From NCBI GenBank assembly GCA_037176705.1, contig CM073890.1, forward strand, positions 101,546,591 through 101,610,590: a stretch of 64,000 bases of DNA, read 5' to 3'. The notes beneath the pieces are model-generated. The model saw only the letters and a program-made list of their open reading frames with translations. It was not told the DNA's origin and did no database searches. The position numbers were made by a program, and so were the translations under genes. Within the stretch, counting starts at the first letter, position 1. Each line of letters opens with the position of its first letter. Source of the stretch: Molossus alvarezi. Its lineage: Eukaryota > Chordata > Mammalia > Chiroptera > Molossidae. This document shows, piece after piece, positions 1-11,997 of this stretch.

Positions 1-961
1 GGATTTTCAAATGTGTTTTTTTATAGTGGGTTATGATTTATTATCTACTTTCACCTGTGTTATATCATGTAATCACTTGGTTTAAACTCTTAATCTGGTT
101 TTATGTAATTCTTTGACAATGGTGGAACTCACTTAAAATAATAATTATTAGATTGTTTAAAATAATATAATTTTATAATTTAAAATTTTCTGTAAAAAGG
201 ATTGACTATTGTCACTAACTGTGCAGTGGCCCTCTTATGCTTAGCGCTTCAGACCAGTGTCAGATATTTGCATAGAGCAGGGTGAAAATTTGTCACAGTA
301 CTCCCTTACAGATATTTACCAGTCATTTTCAGATTGGTGAGGACAGAGTTGGAGGTGAGTATCCACAATATTTGAATATTGCTCGGTCTTGGGGCTCACT
401 CAAAGCCTGAGACTGCTTTTTAGGGCTACTTCTGTGTTCTTCTGTAATATTTTTATCAGATTAGTATTTGAAATGTCTTTTCCTGGTATGAACTTAAGAG
501 CTTTCATGTCTTAAATAGATGTGATCATTAACAGCTTTATCTTGATATTTTTATATGGCTACTTGGAAAGTGTACTAACTATAGTGGCTGATTGAATTAT
601 TGTTCTCTGATCATTTCCTTGAGGGATATTTGAAAGCAGTGCAAAATCATGTATACCTGGAACAGACTGAAATTCTTATGTCGCTTACTCTTTTCCTCCC
701 CTCTTGGACTGCTTTGCCTTAAGAAATTGTTTTTTCAGCATGAAAATATTAATGAGAAATTCCAATCAATTCTAAAATGACATTCTTCCAACATGCTGTG
801 GATGTTAACGGTAATTAATCCCAATAGCTGCTGCCTTCTTTTATAGGAGACATTTTTCAAAAAGCTATCTTCATAGTTTCAGCTTATTATGGTGTACCTG
901 GACTGTTTTATTCAAATTAGAAAGTTTATTGACTCCATTATAGAAATAAATACCTTGTGTT
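1..961. other. AT-rich DNA, nothing recognised
   Basis: No repeat family, exon-like open frame or RNA gene was recognised here. Open frames are short and the composition is AT-rich like the rest of the background. Confidence 0.5.
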
Positions 962-1158
962 CCCTGGCCGGGTGGCTCAGTTGGTTAGAGCATTATCCTC
1001 TATACCTAAAGGTTGTGGGTTTGATTATTGGTCAGGGTGTGTATGGGAGGCAACAGATCGATCTCTCTCTCTTACATCTATGTTTATCTCTCTCTCTCCC
1101 ATCCTCTGTCTCTAAAATCAATGTAAAAAAACACATCCTTGGGTGAGGATAAAAAATA
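962..1158 (+). mobile_element. VES-type SINE, internally shortened
   Basis: The head starts CCCTGGCC and carries an A-box-like segment (gtggctcagttggttag) and a B-box-like ggtttgatta, as in tRNA-derived pol III SINEs. A CT-rich body and the tail motif tccttgggtgaggat follow. The middle part between the two similar 'ggtttgat..tggtcaggg' stretches of full copies is missing, so it is about 200 bp instead of 240-260. It resembles the shortened copy at 12000. No clean TSD is visible. The open frame across it has no meaning. Confidence 0.9.
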
Positions 1159-1284
1159 TACCTCTCGTTATTTTCATGAGGAATATGTTAATTATTTATA
1201 GGCAGTTTTACTTGTGCAGGTGTAGGGCATGGCCTGACCCAGGGTAAGCTCTGGAAACAGCACAATCAAGCACTTTCATGTTGT

Positions 1285-1640
1285 TTCAGTTATCCATCGG
1301 TGTATAACAGAACAGACCCAAACTTCAGAACTAACAGGAAAAACAGTTCATTATTCCTCATAATTCTGTTGGTTGATTGAGAACTTTTCCTTTTCGTTGT
1401 CAATTATGCACTGAGATGCCTACAGGGTCCAAATAACATCACTTAAATACCCGACTTTCGGAGTTTTGAGGCAGAGACTTCATTTGTCCTCCACACTGGC
1501 ATCTCCTCATCACTACTTGGGCTTCCTCGCACAATGGCGGGTAGGTGCTAACAAGGGTGATGGCAAAAGCTATGAACTCTTATCACCCAGACCTCAGAGC
1601 TGCAGAGTGTCACTCTTGCTACTTTCAGTTTCTCAAAAGA
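1285..1640 (-). mobile_element. MLT1-like MaLR LTR remnant
   Basis: The order of motifs matches the reverse complement of old MLT1 LTRs: a 'tgtataacagaac..' end, then 'cataattctgttggttgat', then 'cagagctgcagagtgtcactcttgc'. It is strongly diverged and lacks clear ends. The family assignment comes from remembered consensus motifs, not from a search. Confidence 0.5.
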
Positions 1641-1644
1641 GTTC

Positions 1645-2784
1645 ATGGGATGAGATCATTGAAAGAGAAATAAAATAGATTTGCCTTCCCTTGAAAATGA
1701 ACAAATATAATTCATTAATTTAACACATGTTAATTAATTACTGCATTGAAAATCTCATAGATGTTGAGTGCTTAAAGATGAGTTTTTGCTTCATCCTTCA
1801 TTTTCTCATTGATTCTTTGCATTGTTTTACAAGAGACCAACATATCTCGGATGGCTAGTGATAGTACACTCTGAAACAAAATTACAAACAAAGCATTATA
1901 AAATAGGAAGCCATCACCCTAGGAAGCAGGGAGAAAGTTGGAGAGAAATGCACACATTGTATTGATGTCTAAGGCCTTAAACTGTATGTAGCAAAGCTGT
2001 GGGTAATTCAGGAATGCTCTCTTGTCATAAAGCAATCACGGTGGTCTTTCTCAGAAGTGTGTGGTGGGTGTATCACACGTGTTTTATAAAGAATGTTGTA
2101 GTATTCTGCAATCATGTCAAGTATATGAAAGGGACATTTTGCTTTTACACTCCCTCCTCTGTTCATTGGTACTTCAGCTTCAGTTTAGTGGAAAACAAGT
2201 AATGATCTCAAACCCAACTCACTCATACAGCTATACATTTCCACATTTGAATAAAACGATGGATTGAAGTACGTTTTCTAAAGATGCAGACTCAGTTTTC
2301 ATGCCTTTCCTAGATATTATCCCCTAGTGTTGAATTTCAGTGAAATAAGGGAAAGTATTGGTAGGAGGAAGCATATTCTTGATTTGAGTTCTGATTTCAT
2401 CTTGTCTTTTATGGGACGCAAGTATATAGTTTCTTCTGTAAGTAGGTAGTAGTTGAATGAGTCTCCTCCCAGAATTATGACTTTGTAGCATATAATCTCA
2501 GCATGCTATGCCAAAACCCATGCTCTTCTTCTTTTATACAGCTTATTTAGTAGGAGAAATTGAATAAGCAGTGTTGATGCAGAAATATATAATTCACAAT
2601 TCACAGTAACTGTTGTTTTTTTCATTCTCACTTAAACCTTCAAATCTTATTGCTGGGTGCATTGCAGTGAGTAAAAGTAAAATTATTCTTTTAAACATAC
2701 ATTTTTTTGAGTACGCTGATGACTGTAATGGCCACAATCCCTTTGTAGAACAACGGCTTGCCAGTTATATCTGTTCTTATGTTA
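1645..2784. other. AT-rich DNA, nothing recognised
   Basis: Only short unrelated open frames are present, overlapping each other in different phases. No repeat or gene is recognised. Confidence 0.45.
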
Positions 2785-3137
2785 GGCACTTTGCACTCCT
2801 GAAACTTCTGGAATGCTTTTCTCCTTGTAATCTCATAACTTGGCCTCTTCATCCCTCCCTCAGACTTTACTGAGGTGTTGCTTCTCTGTGATAACCCTAT
2901 TGGTCTTTCAGTATTTCTCACCCCCTTCCCTAGTTTTGATATAATATTCATCACCATCAGACAGATCATAGATTGTAGTCATTTTTCAGTCTGCTCTTTT
3001 CCTGCCCCATGAGATGTAAATTCTGTGACAACAGGGCATATTTTTATCTTAGTATTGTTTATAACTGGAACCTCAGCACCTAAAATCGCTGCTGACGCAC
3101 AGGAGTTCTGCAGTAATCATTGTGAATAAATGAATGG
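2785..3137 (+). mobile_element. L2 LINE 3' end
   Basis: The sequence follows the order of the L2 3' region: a CT-rich part, then 'gagatgtaaattctgtgacaa' like the L2 'actgtgagctccttgagggcaggg' block, then 'agcacctaaaat', and a terminal 'aataaatgaatg'. It is old and diverged. Non-coding. Confidence 0.65.
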
Positions 3138-4129
3138 GTCATTTCTGGGAAATGAAAACTCAGTGTTGGTACTAAGAAAAAAATGTTTAACACATTACTT
3201 TAACTGGTATTGATTGATACCACACCATGTTGATTCTTTCAGAGGGTCATTGAGTACCTTGATGATAAGGTGAAGTTAGCGAGGACACATTAGTGCACAT
3301 TGGTTTGCACTATGACACATCTCACTAAATGTAAGAAACGAGTATCTTTAACATGATGTCCCTGAATGGTATAAACACGTCTCAGCACTTGTTAAGATTT
3401 AGTGTGCTGGCTATTTTCACAGTAAGCCCAGAACACATCCTTTCACATGACAGGATTCTTTACACTTCTACTCTGGTCTTGGGTTGTGGAGACAGTAGCT
3501 TCCACTGTGCTGTTCATCTCCATTACACCCTGTCTTCATGTGTTTCATGATCCTGAATGACATCTGTAAATTTTGTCATGTGTCTGCTCTGAAGTATTCA
3601 TCAATGTTTTGCTCCAGTTGAATTGGCTTTGATAAAATTTATATTAGCGATCATCCCCAACCCAATTTTATTTGAGCTGTTCAATTTAGAATATCACTTC
3701 CCACACAATTCCTATCATACCCCTAATGCACTGGAAAGCCAATATCTTTGTGAAAATATGCATAGTTGTGATTTTGATGGAGATTGGCACTTGACAGCTT
3801 GACAGTCTGGGCACTTTTATTCCGATTAAGATGTATGTACGCCTTGCCCAGACCATTCTGGTCACTTGCTCGAAGTCTTCCGTGGAACATTTGCTCTTCT
3901 GTGAAATAAAATAGTCTGGGAGAAGTAAGAAATTTTGTCATAATGATCTTTAAAGTCAAATTTTGAAAACATACTTTTATGATATGTATATTAAATAGTG
4001 CAATTGGATGATGATTTATCAAACCAGTATTGATTGTGCATTTATTCCACGACACACTTGGTGCTAAAAATTGGTGTATAGCAGTAGCTAGCAATTTTTG
4101 AGAAGTTACTCTATCTTTGGTAGTGTGCT
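3138..4129. other. Unique-looking DNA, nothing recognised
   Basis: A 123-codon minus-strand open frame (3723-4094) and a 65-codon plus-strand frame (3353-3550) show no domain, signal peptide or membrane pattern that I can name. No repeat family is recognised. Confidence 0.4.
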
Positions 4130-4340
4130 ACTACACTACAGAAATAATTTTATGCATTCACTACTCCAATCCTATGAGGCAGGCATTCATTATTTCCATT
4201 TTACAGAAGAGGAAACACAGAGACACCCAGGGTAGACAATTTCCCTGGGTCATGCAGCTGATAAATGATGAAGCCAGGATAACAACGCTTGTGGTTTGAC
4301 CTGGAAGCCAGCCTCTCGATCCCAGCACTGTGCTGCCTCC
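4130..4340 (+). mobile_element. MIR SINE
   Basis: The core 'ccaatcctatgaggcaggcattcattatttccattttacagaagaggaaac' region and the following 'ggtcatgcagctgataaatg' match the well-known MIR core (positions 4167-4270 here). It runs directly into a CpG-rich patch. Confidence 0.75.
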
Positions 4341-4505
4341 CGCGGAACTGTGACTCGCAGCTCCTGCTGTCCTCCGCGTGGGCGTGAGGAGCAGGCGGTC
4401 TGCCCTGCTGCGCACTGAGCTGTACGGGCAGGCAATGCAGGGGGCGCCGGGAGAACGCCTTGGAGCATCAGCTTCGGAGCTTTGGGCGGTCGGAAGCGGG
4501 TTGGG
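4316..4505. other. CpG-rich patch
   Basis: About 18 CpG dinucleotides occur in roughly 190 bp, including cccgcgg, tccgcgtgggcg, ggcgccggg and ggcggtcgg. The flanks are AT-rich and nearly free of CpG. It overlaps the 3' part of the MIR. No TATA-like box, exon or known repeat was identified. It is too short to meet usual CpG-island length rules. Confidence 0.5.
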
Positions 4506-4634
4506 GAAACTTGGTGAGAGCAGAAACCTTTTTGTCTCTTTGGTTATGTTCCCCAGCATGGCCATGGGAGTACTTGGCAGAATTCACTAAGCAGAAATGA
4601 CATCAACGCAAAGTCTTAAAACCCTCCAAGTGTG

Positions 4635-4912
4635 CCCTGGCTGGTTTGGCTCCGCCGTTAGAGCATCAGCCTGTGGACCAAGGAGTCGCAGGTTCGAGGC
4701 CCATCAGGGGCATGTGCCTCAGTTGTGTTCAGGTCCCTGGACCTGGTCAGGGTTGTGCAGGAAGCAACCAGTCGATGTGTCTCTCTCACATCGATGTCTC
4801 CCTCTCTCTTTCCTTCTCCCTCTCCCCCTCCCTCAACTCCCTCATACTGTTTCTGAAAATAAATGGAAAAATATCCTCGGGTGAGAATTAAAACAACAGC
4901 AGCAACAAAAAA
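4635..4912 (+). mobile_element. VES-type SINE, full length with 12-bp TSD
   Basis: A full copy with head ccctggctggtttggctcc, B-box-like aggttcgaggcc, a CT-rich body and the tail 'ggaaaaatatcctcgggtgag', ending in an A-rich stretch. It is flanked by a perfect 12-bp duplication cctccaagtgtg at 4623-4634 and 4913-4924, which shows L1-type target-primed insertion. Confidence 0.95.
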
Positions 4913-4924
4913 CCTCCAAGTGTG

Positions 4925-5710
4925 AAATCTGGAGAAGTCTGGAGAATTTCCCATGGATTGAATGTGGATGAGCAGTGTAGACTTGCTGCAGGTCATGTGT
5001 TCTTAATCTGCTGTATCTAAAAGAATACCACTATTTTTACTGACCCAGAAGATCTAGGTGTCCAAGTCTTGTTTACTATAATGAGACAAAGTTGGGAAAA
5101 CAATGAAAAAATAAACAAAAACAAAGTAACTCCTACGAACTTCATAATCTCACCTTTTGGTTTTAATAATGCTGCCATTAAATAGGTATAGAATTGAACG
5201 TTGATCACTAAATTTTCAAGTGGTTGGTCATAATAAGAAGTTACCAGAATACTTACTAAGACTAAAATATGAGGCAAGAGAAAAATATTTACTGTCAGTG
5301 CATAGATACCCGTAAAATATTACAAAGAGCATGTGCTTCAGCATTTTTTTTTTTCAGTGCTTTTAAGAGAGGTAATTTAGCTTATTAAGGTCACACGGCT
5401 GACAAAAACCATACAGTTAAGATTAGGAATTTGTGGAGAGAAGAATAAAACCAGGAAATCAGTTTCTACGAGATATGGGAAATGCTAATGACTTCATGTG
5501 CCGAGGAAATGCTTTAAAGTTGGGATTTGTTGCTAACAAAAAAAGAGAGAAAAGTAGTAATTCTTATACTAATTAAAGGAGTATTTGAACATTCTCTGCT
5601 TTAACTGCAGGTAGATTTGGGGACTTGAAAGGCTGAAGGCATCATGTAGTAGTTCTCAAAATCAGCTGCTTCATGCCGTCACCCTGAGAATGCTCAAAAT
5701 TGCTAAAGTG
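4925..5710. other. AT-rich DNA, nothing recognised
   Basis: A short stretch near 5365-5450 (gaggtaatttagcttattaa..ggtcacacggctgac) may be a MIR relic. Nothing else is supported. Confidence 0.4.
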
Positions 5711-5923
5711 GCCCTGGCTGGTTTGGCTCAGTGGTTAGAGCGTGGACCAAAGAGTCCCGGGTTTGATTCTAACCAAGAGAACGTACCTTGGTTGAGGTTC
5801 ATCCCCGGCCCCAGTCAGAGTCGTGAGGGTGGCAATCCATCAATGTGTCTCTCCCCGCCCCCCCGCCCCACTCTGTCTGAAGGTAAATATAAAAATGTCC
5901 TTGGGTGAGGATAAAACAAAAAA
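5711..5923 (+). mobile_element. VES-type SINE
   Basis: Head gccctggctggtttggctcagtggttagag with B-box-like gggtttgattc. A C-rich stretch (ccccgcccccccgcccc) replaces the usual CT repeat. The tail is tccttgggtgaggat. About 10 bp between the A and B boxes are missing relative to other copies (gagcgtggaccaaag). No TSD is evident. Confidence 0.9.
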
Positions 5924-5990
5924 CTACTGGGTTTCCCCCTATAGGTTAACATTTCATTCCATCTGGATGCAGACCTGGGCATGAATATGA

Positions 5991-6021
<31 letters not shown>

Positions 6022-6032
6022 TATATGTATAT
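5991..6032. repeat. (TA)n(CA)n microsatellite at an L1 tail
   Basis: TA repeats are followed by CA repeats and TATATG units. It sits where the A-tail of the adjacent minus-strand L1 would be, so it probably grew from that tail. Confidence 0.85.
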
Positions 6033-6381
6033 ATCTTTATTGTTGAAAGTATTAGAGATGTCCCCTCTTTTTTCCCTATTGACCCCTTCCTCCCTGCTCC
6101 CACCCCCTCCTGCTTTCTCCAGACTGTTGTTTGTGTCCATTGGTTGTGCATATATGCATATAAGCTCTTTGGCTTATCTCTTCCCAAACTCCTCATCCCC
6201 CCATTTCTCTGAGGTTTGTCAATCTGTTCCCTACTTCCATGTCTCGGGATCTATTTTGGTCAACATCTTATTTTGTTCATGATATTCCATAAATAAGTGA
6301 GATCATGTGATATTTGTCTTTCTCTAAGTGGCTTATTTCTCTCAGCATGATACTCTCCAGGTTTCTCCCTAAGATCTGGAA
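5997..6381 (-). mobile_element. Bat-type L1 3' end, 5' truncated
   Basis: Read on the minus strand this is an L1 3' UTR: 'agtgagatcatgtgatatttgtc' at about 6295-6320 is the reverse of a conserved L1 end motif, and 'tttattgttgaaagtattag' marks the 3' terminus. A possible 10-bp TSD atgaatatat lies at 5987-5996 and 6382-6391. The tail side (5991-6032) is now a TA/CA microsatellite. A second copy of the same lineage is at 60357-60789. Confidence 0.8.
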
Positions 6382-6391
6382 ATGAATATAT

Positions 6392-8570
6392 TTTTGTAAA
6401 GCTCCCAGGTAATTGTAATGCATGACAGTTGTTGAAAAATAATTCAGGGCTCTGTAGGAAACACAATTTGGGGAGATTATTTCTTGGGAAGAGTTAATAT
6501 TAAAATAAGTGTCCCTATCTCATGTCCTAATTTCTTGCCAATGTTTCAATGAAATAAATACCTAGAGTGTTAAGATTTAAAGAAATTGTCCCTGTTCCCC
6601 AGGAACTTTTAATGAAATAAATCAATATTGAAAAGCCTAGGCTGTTTCTAGGAAGAACAATTGAAATGTAGTCTTTGGGAAACTTCATTAAATGCTGTCA
6701 TTTTAATGCTTCTAAGGCCTATTTTGGCAAAAGAGCTTATGATTTCGAGTGGGAGAGATAACTGTAAAAAGACCACACTTTCAGATGCATTTGTTATAGG
6801 TGAGAGAGGGGAGCACTAACTTCGTCAAAGGGGACAAATAACAGATTATTCTCAGTAAGAGGAGAGCAATATGCTTATACCAAATAATGAAGCATTTTCC
6901 AGAAGTTTGATAGCACAAAGCAAGTTAAATTGACAGGTTAATTTTCTTTCATTTTAATGTGTAACTCTTAACACACTCTTAAACGTACAGAGAGATGTTC
7001 ACCATTAGTGTTTTGTATTATTTTTAGATTTATGTATATACATCACTAACAGTGGCTGCCTAAAATCATATCCATTTAACGTTCTCTGGATGTGGCTTTG
7101 TTCTGTGGTTGCTCCTTGTGAGATTAGACGGGAATAGGCGAAGATTCACGTTTGGAGGGTCTTTAAACTCATGGGCCCCATGGTCATAAGCTACTTTCTA
7201 TTCAGACAATCAACAACAACATCCTTGACTAACAGGATCATCATATTCCATTTCAAGCATATCAGTATTGACTCCTGAAATTGCTATCTTCCTTCTAGAA
7301 TTGTTTCTATGTTTACTTTATATTCACTAATACCTAATCTCTAGGTTTATTTATTTGTGAAAATTCAGAGAGGTGACTTTACAATACATGAATTTTTCTT
7401 CATGCCTATTATATTTTATTAAAATGATTAGGGGAAAAAAATCCTAAATATTGGCAGAAATTGAGCTGCAACTCTAAAAATACCAAACATAAGAATATAT
7501 TTATTTTGGCATTTAAAAAAAAGTAACTTAAAGTACACACAAAAAGATGGAATTTGTGATTACTTCAAAGGGCAAAACATATTCCTAGATGTTTTAAAAT
7601 ATCAATATTATACAAGTCAAGAAACAATCTCTTACTTTTATATTTGTGGTTTTTGAACTAATATTGTTAGAGTCGACGATGGGGCTTTTAGTCCTTTCTG
7701 TTGCAGCAGGAGACCTGGGATTTATTATTTATTCTAGGTCTATCATTACCCCACTTTTACCTTCCAATAGATTTCTTAAACTTTTGAACTTTTGTATCTT
7801 ATGTACATGCTAAATGAGGTTTAAATTTGTTTCCAGGGAAAATACATATATTTATTTTAAAAGGTTAAAAGGTGAGAATTTAGGTGTTTGTTAAATGAGA
7901 AACGTTTTTGGAATTTATTGTGTAGTGTAGAAAAGAAGTTTTTTGGGGGGATATTCTAGTGCTTCTTTTTATTTCAGTTTTATTGTCTACTTAGTAATTT
8001 AGGTAGTTTTTGTATTATGTAATCAAGAGATTATAAAAGATAATAAATGGAAATTAAAATTAGTAACCACTAGTATGGGAAAATAAATGTGTTCCTGATT
8101 CTTAAATGTAGTCTTATTAACAATGTCCTTAAGAAGGAAGGGTAAATTAATTCTAATTAATTAAAGTAGTAGAAATATTACTTGTTTTTCATGTATCACA
8201 GAATTGACAGTTTTTTATTTTGTCTGCAGAATTGCCTAGAAACAAGCTAATCCTAGCAAAATAGAATGTCTTTTTAATTTAAAGAGACATGTGGCAGCCT
8301 TATAAAGACATAGTACCATTTAAATGTAATTTAAAAAAAGACAATTGAAGAAATTATTAAGTGTGATAAATATGCACATAAGTAATATTATGATTATTCT
8401 GTTTTTAAAGTCTTTCTTGGAAGTTCAACTATTTCTGTCATCTCCAATATATGGTAGTTCTTGTTATTATCATTTATCACAATATATTTTTAGTAATTGG
8501 GAGCATAACATGCCAAGAATGTGTGTGTGTATGAATTAGTTAATTAAATAACATTTAAAAATAAGTTTTG
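6392..8570. other. AT-rich DNA, nothing recognised
   Basis: Over 2 kb of strongly AT-rich sequence with no open frame long enough to list, no VES copy and no recognised L1 part. Confidence 0.45.
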
Positions 8571-8787
8571 GTCCGGCCAGTGTTGCTCAGTGGTTGAGCG
8601 TCGACCCATGCACCATGAGGTCACCGGTTCGATTTCTGGTCAGGACACATGCCCAGGTTGTGGGCCTGATCCCCAGTGAGGGGCATGCAGGAGGTGGCCA
8701 TTCGATAGTCTCTCTCATCGATATTTCTATCTCTCTCTCCCTCTCCTTTTCTCTCTCTCTAAAATCAGCAAAGGAAAAAAATTGTTT
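8571..8787 (+). mobile_element. VES-type SINE (type with AATCA-AAGG tail)
   Basis: Head gtccggccagtgttgctcag, 'gcgtcgacccatgcaccatg', B-box-like ccggttcgatttc, second block 'ttgtgggcctgatccccag', CT repeat, and end aaaatcagcaaagg followed by A-rich DNA. This is the VES form lacking the 'atcctcgggtgagg' tail. Confidence 0.93.
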
Positions 8788-8789
8788 TT

Positions 8790-10240
8790 AATAAGTGTTA
8801 AGTACCTTTAAAATATGTACATATAAGATACAACTATTTATTTGAAATATTTGACTCTTTTGCTGTCATGATGAAAAGACAATTGACCCCAATCAATTTC
8901 TCTTCTCGTGTTTTCTTATCCTATTTTCTATTCATTTCTTTTTTATGTAGATGCTTTGCAAGAAGACCTTATGTTTTTGTATGGAATAGTTATTATAAAA
9001 TAATACAATTTGCTTTAGTGCTTACTCCTAAAAGTTGTCTTCAACAAATATCTATTTTAAAAAGAACTCATTTAATAACTTTAAGAAAAGTTTGTAGGCA
9101 TATACTATTTTTAACATACCGGCAACACTTTTTTTTTTTTCACTTAGCAAAGCTACACATAAAATATTTGGATATGATTTCCTCAGTATTAACCTCTGTC
9201 ACTGGAGCAGATAGGTTGAATAACTCTGTATGATGTGGTAGGAAGAGCATAGCTTACCGTTAATATTACTGCCTTGAAAATGATGCAGCACTGTTATTAG
9301 ACATGCATCAACTTTAGTTATCATATAGTGTGTTTGTGGGTATATGTCTGGGTGTATGTGTTAAAACTGACTAAATATTTGTAAAAGTCTGCAAATGCTA
9401 TACTTTTAAAACAGTAAATAATATATTCTATGAGTTTAATAATTTACCGTTTTTGGTGTATTTATCATTTTACTTTCATTATTGTCAAACTTATTATTTT
9501 TAGAGAAAGTTTAAGGAGTAGACCAAAACTAATTATTTTTGGTTCCATTATAAAGAGAAGTGTATTAGGCCCCGGATGATAAGTGATTTTCCAAAGATGA
9601 CAAAAGTAATCATTTTCTGAGTTAGGGCCAGGATCTGGGCCTTCTAATTGTTTTGTCCTTCTTTCTCTAATTAACTTAAAACCTACACTCAAATTGACCA
9701 GGTTTTAATAAACATGATGGCTCTTAAAACATTTTCAGATTGTATTTAAAATGAGTCCAAGTCAATAGAATAAAAGACAAACATCAAAATTTTCTGAATT
9801 CTATGACATCTAATTAAATTCAGTTTTAAGAATGTTAACATCGTAAATTAAAAAATACATAAGTCCCTGATACCTACTACTGATAAAATATAAGAAATTA
9901 ATACTGATAATAATTCATTTTATCCTGTTTTCCATCTGTATAGAACAGCAATACACATGAACTTCAGGAAGTGATACTGCAAAAAATTTTAATATACCTT
10001 CATCTCTAGTATAAGATTTTAATGGGAAAATAATTATTACTTGGACGTAAATCTTGATTTATTTGAGTAGATGCTATACTTATATTTTCTGGTTTTCATT
10101 CCATCATATATGAAAGATTACCTGTGTAATGGGAACAAGGCTTATGACCTAGTGTATCTTTCTTAAACGAGTTTTTTAAAAAAGGACAGAAGTATAATTT
10201 TTTTGAAATGCCTGCCCAGAAACAAAAGTGCAAATGAGAT
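8790..10240. other. AT-rich DNA, nothing recognised
   Basis: A 121-codon plus-strand open frame (8868-9233) and a 75-codon minus frame (9465-9692) have no recognisable domain and the AT-rich composition of the background. No repeat is recognised. Confidence 0.45.
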
Positions 10241-10246
10241 GACTGG

Positions 10247-10342
10247 TTTTTTTTTTTGGTACGTGGCCCTAGAGGGAACCAAACCCGGGACTCTCTGGTT
10301 CATAGGCCAATGGTCTGACCGCTGAGCCAAACCAGCCCGGGC
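10247..10342 (-). mobile_element. Head-only VES SINE with poly-A
   Basis: On the minus strand the tRNA-like head (cccgggctggtttggctcag, B-box-like gggtttggttcc) reaches only about 80 bp, to 'gggccacgtacc', and then passes directly into a run of A (T run at 10247-10257 on the plus strand). The CT-rich body and tail are absent. A weak tgactg repeat on both sides may be the TSD. Confidence 0.85.
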
Positions 10343-10344
10343 TG

Positions 10345-11200
10345 GGTGACTGTTTTAATCTTCAGCATATACACTGGTTCTTTTTTATTTCACAAATGAT
10401 TTAGAAAAATTTAGACAGGGAAACAAATTTGTAAATATATATATATTTTTACTTATCTCCATGTATTATAACGACAAATTTGTATAGTCAGGTTTAATGA
10501 AATGAGAACACTATTTTATTTTACTAGGTAATAGCATTCTAAATTATACTTACTAGAAGTAGTCATACTGCACCATATATCTTTACAACAGATATTGTCC
10601 TGATAAGTTAAGATATCCAAACCATATAGTACTTATCTGACCAAAAGAGGAAATAAAACAAATAAACAGAACAGCAATGCATTTCTGTATCAGTTACATT
10701 TTTCCAAACATCAAACATCCATCCCGGTAATAAGTAGGCTGTGGGTCATGGAGAGCTTTGAAAGGACACATCATTATTTACTCCTCCCCCCCCCTCTTTT
10801 TTAATGATTTCATTGCAACATCAGCTGCTAAATAAATTATTTTGAACCAGGTATAACTATCATGTGACATAAACCGAGCGAACAGAAGGTCATGACACAA
10901 GCAGCTCTGGTTGTGGACATGCTGTCCCTTCCTTGGGGTTGCGCCATATGAGTGTGTATAATTGCTGTGTCTTGGGTATTCATTAAACCTGACTTCCTTG
11001 GTGAATATGTGCATTAGCGAGATAACACATCAGGTTGTCATGAGACTTGAAACGTGGAGGGAAGATTATGTCAGCAAAGTCAGATAATAGCTCTGAAAAT
11101 CTGGACTTCAAACTATAAAAATATATTTCTAGACAACTTCATCATAGCTTACAATAAATATATGTGATATAGATAATATTCTCTGTGTTATTAAGAATGA
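10345..11200. other. AT-rich DNA, nothing recognised
   Basis: Contains a C-run followed by a T-rich run (10784-10802) and a 78-codon minus frame without recognisable features. Confidence 0.4.
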
Positions 11201-11207
11201 ATACTTT

Positions 11208-11426
11208 GCCCTGGCCAGTGTGTCTCGCTGGTTGGGTGTCATCCCTGCACTGAAAGGTCGGTCGCCAGTTTGATTCCCGATCAGGACAAGTGTCCTGGTT
11301 GCCGGCTTGATCCCTGGTAGAGGGTGTGCAGGGGGCAGCTGATGGATGTTTGGCTCCCATAGGGATGTATCTCTCTCTCTTCCTCTCTCTCTCAACATCA
11401 ATAAAAATATTTTATAAATAAATAAG
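11208..11426 (+). mobile_element. VES-type SINE
   Basis: Head gccctggccagtgtgtctcg, B-box-like agtttgattccc, second block 'ttgccggcttgatccctgg', CT repeat and tail aacatcaataaaaatatt. An approximate TSD is tactttgc (before) and tacttttgc (after). It belongs to the form that ends in AATCAATAAA-like sequence. Confidence 0.92.
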
Positions 11427-11429
11427 TAC

Positions 11430-11987
11430 TTTTGCAAATATGGAGAATATTTATTCACTTGACAAGTTCTGTGTGCTTAATCGGGTTAGCATGAAGGGAT
11501 TCTGGCTTCACTCAGCTTGGTTACAAGTGATTTCAGTAGCTCTCTTCCCTTCTTAAAAATTACTTTTAAAATTCCACATCACATTTGAGGTAGTGCAAGC
11601 AGATTTCTCATATGAAGCAGAAGTAAGGAATGGTAAGTGACTACTAAACTTAAATAATAATTTAAAAAGAGAAAAATATGAAGGAAATACCCTTCAAATG
11701 TTGGCCAGTTTAACTGTTGATAGACAGCAGATACTGTGGAGTTTAGCAAATATTCAGTAGTTTATAGAAATCGGAACAGAGTTTGAAGATAACTATTCTT
11801 CATGTTCACTGATGGTATAAAGATATAATTATCACCCATTAATATTTTTAACAAATTTATCTTGAAATAAAAAATGTTATTTCATATGGAAGAGTGAAAC
11901 ATTTCTATAATTGACTGTGGTTTTTTAAAAAATAGTATTGTCATTTTGTGTGTGTGTTTCTAGTTTAAAGGAAGCTCCTATTAGAAT
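11430..11987. other. AT-rich DNA, nothing recognised
   Basis: No repeat, RNA gene or plausible exon was recognised. Confidence 0.4.
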
Positions 11988-11997
11988 GAAGCAGGAG

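Noticed and set aside
4161..4565. 134-codon minus-strand frame over the CpG patch
   Set aside because: It spans a MIR and overlaps other frames on both strands. No domain or splice context supports it.
4597..4996. Several 80-112 codon frames on both strands
   Set aside because: All lie in a VES SINE with a clear 12-bp TSD.
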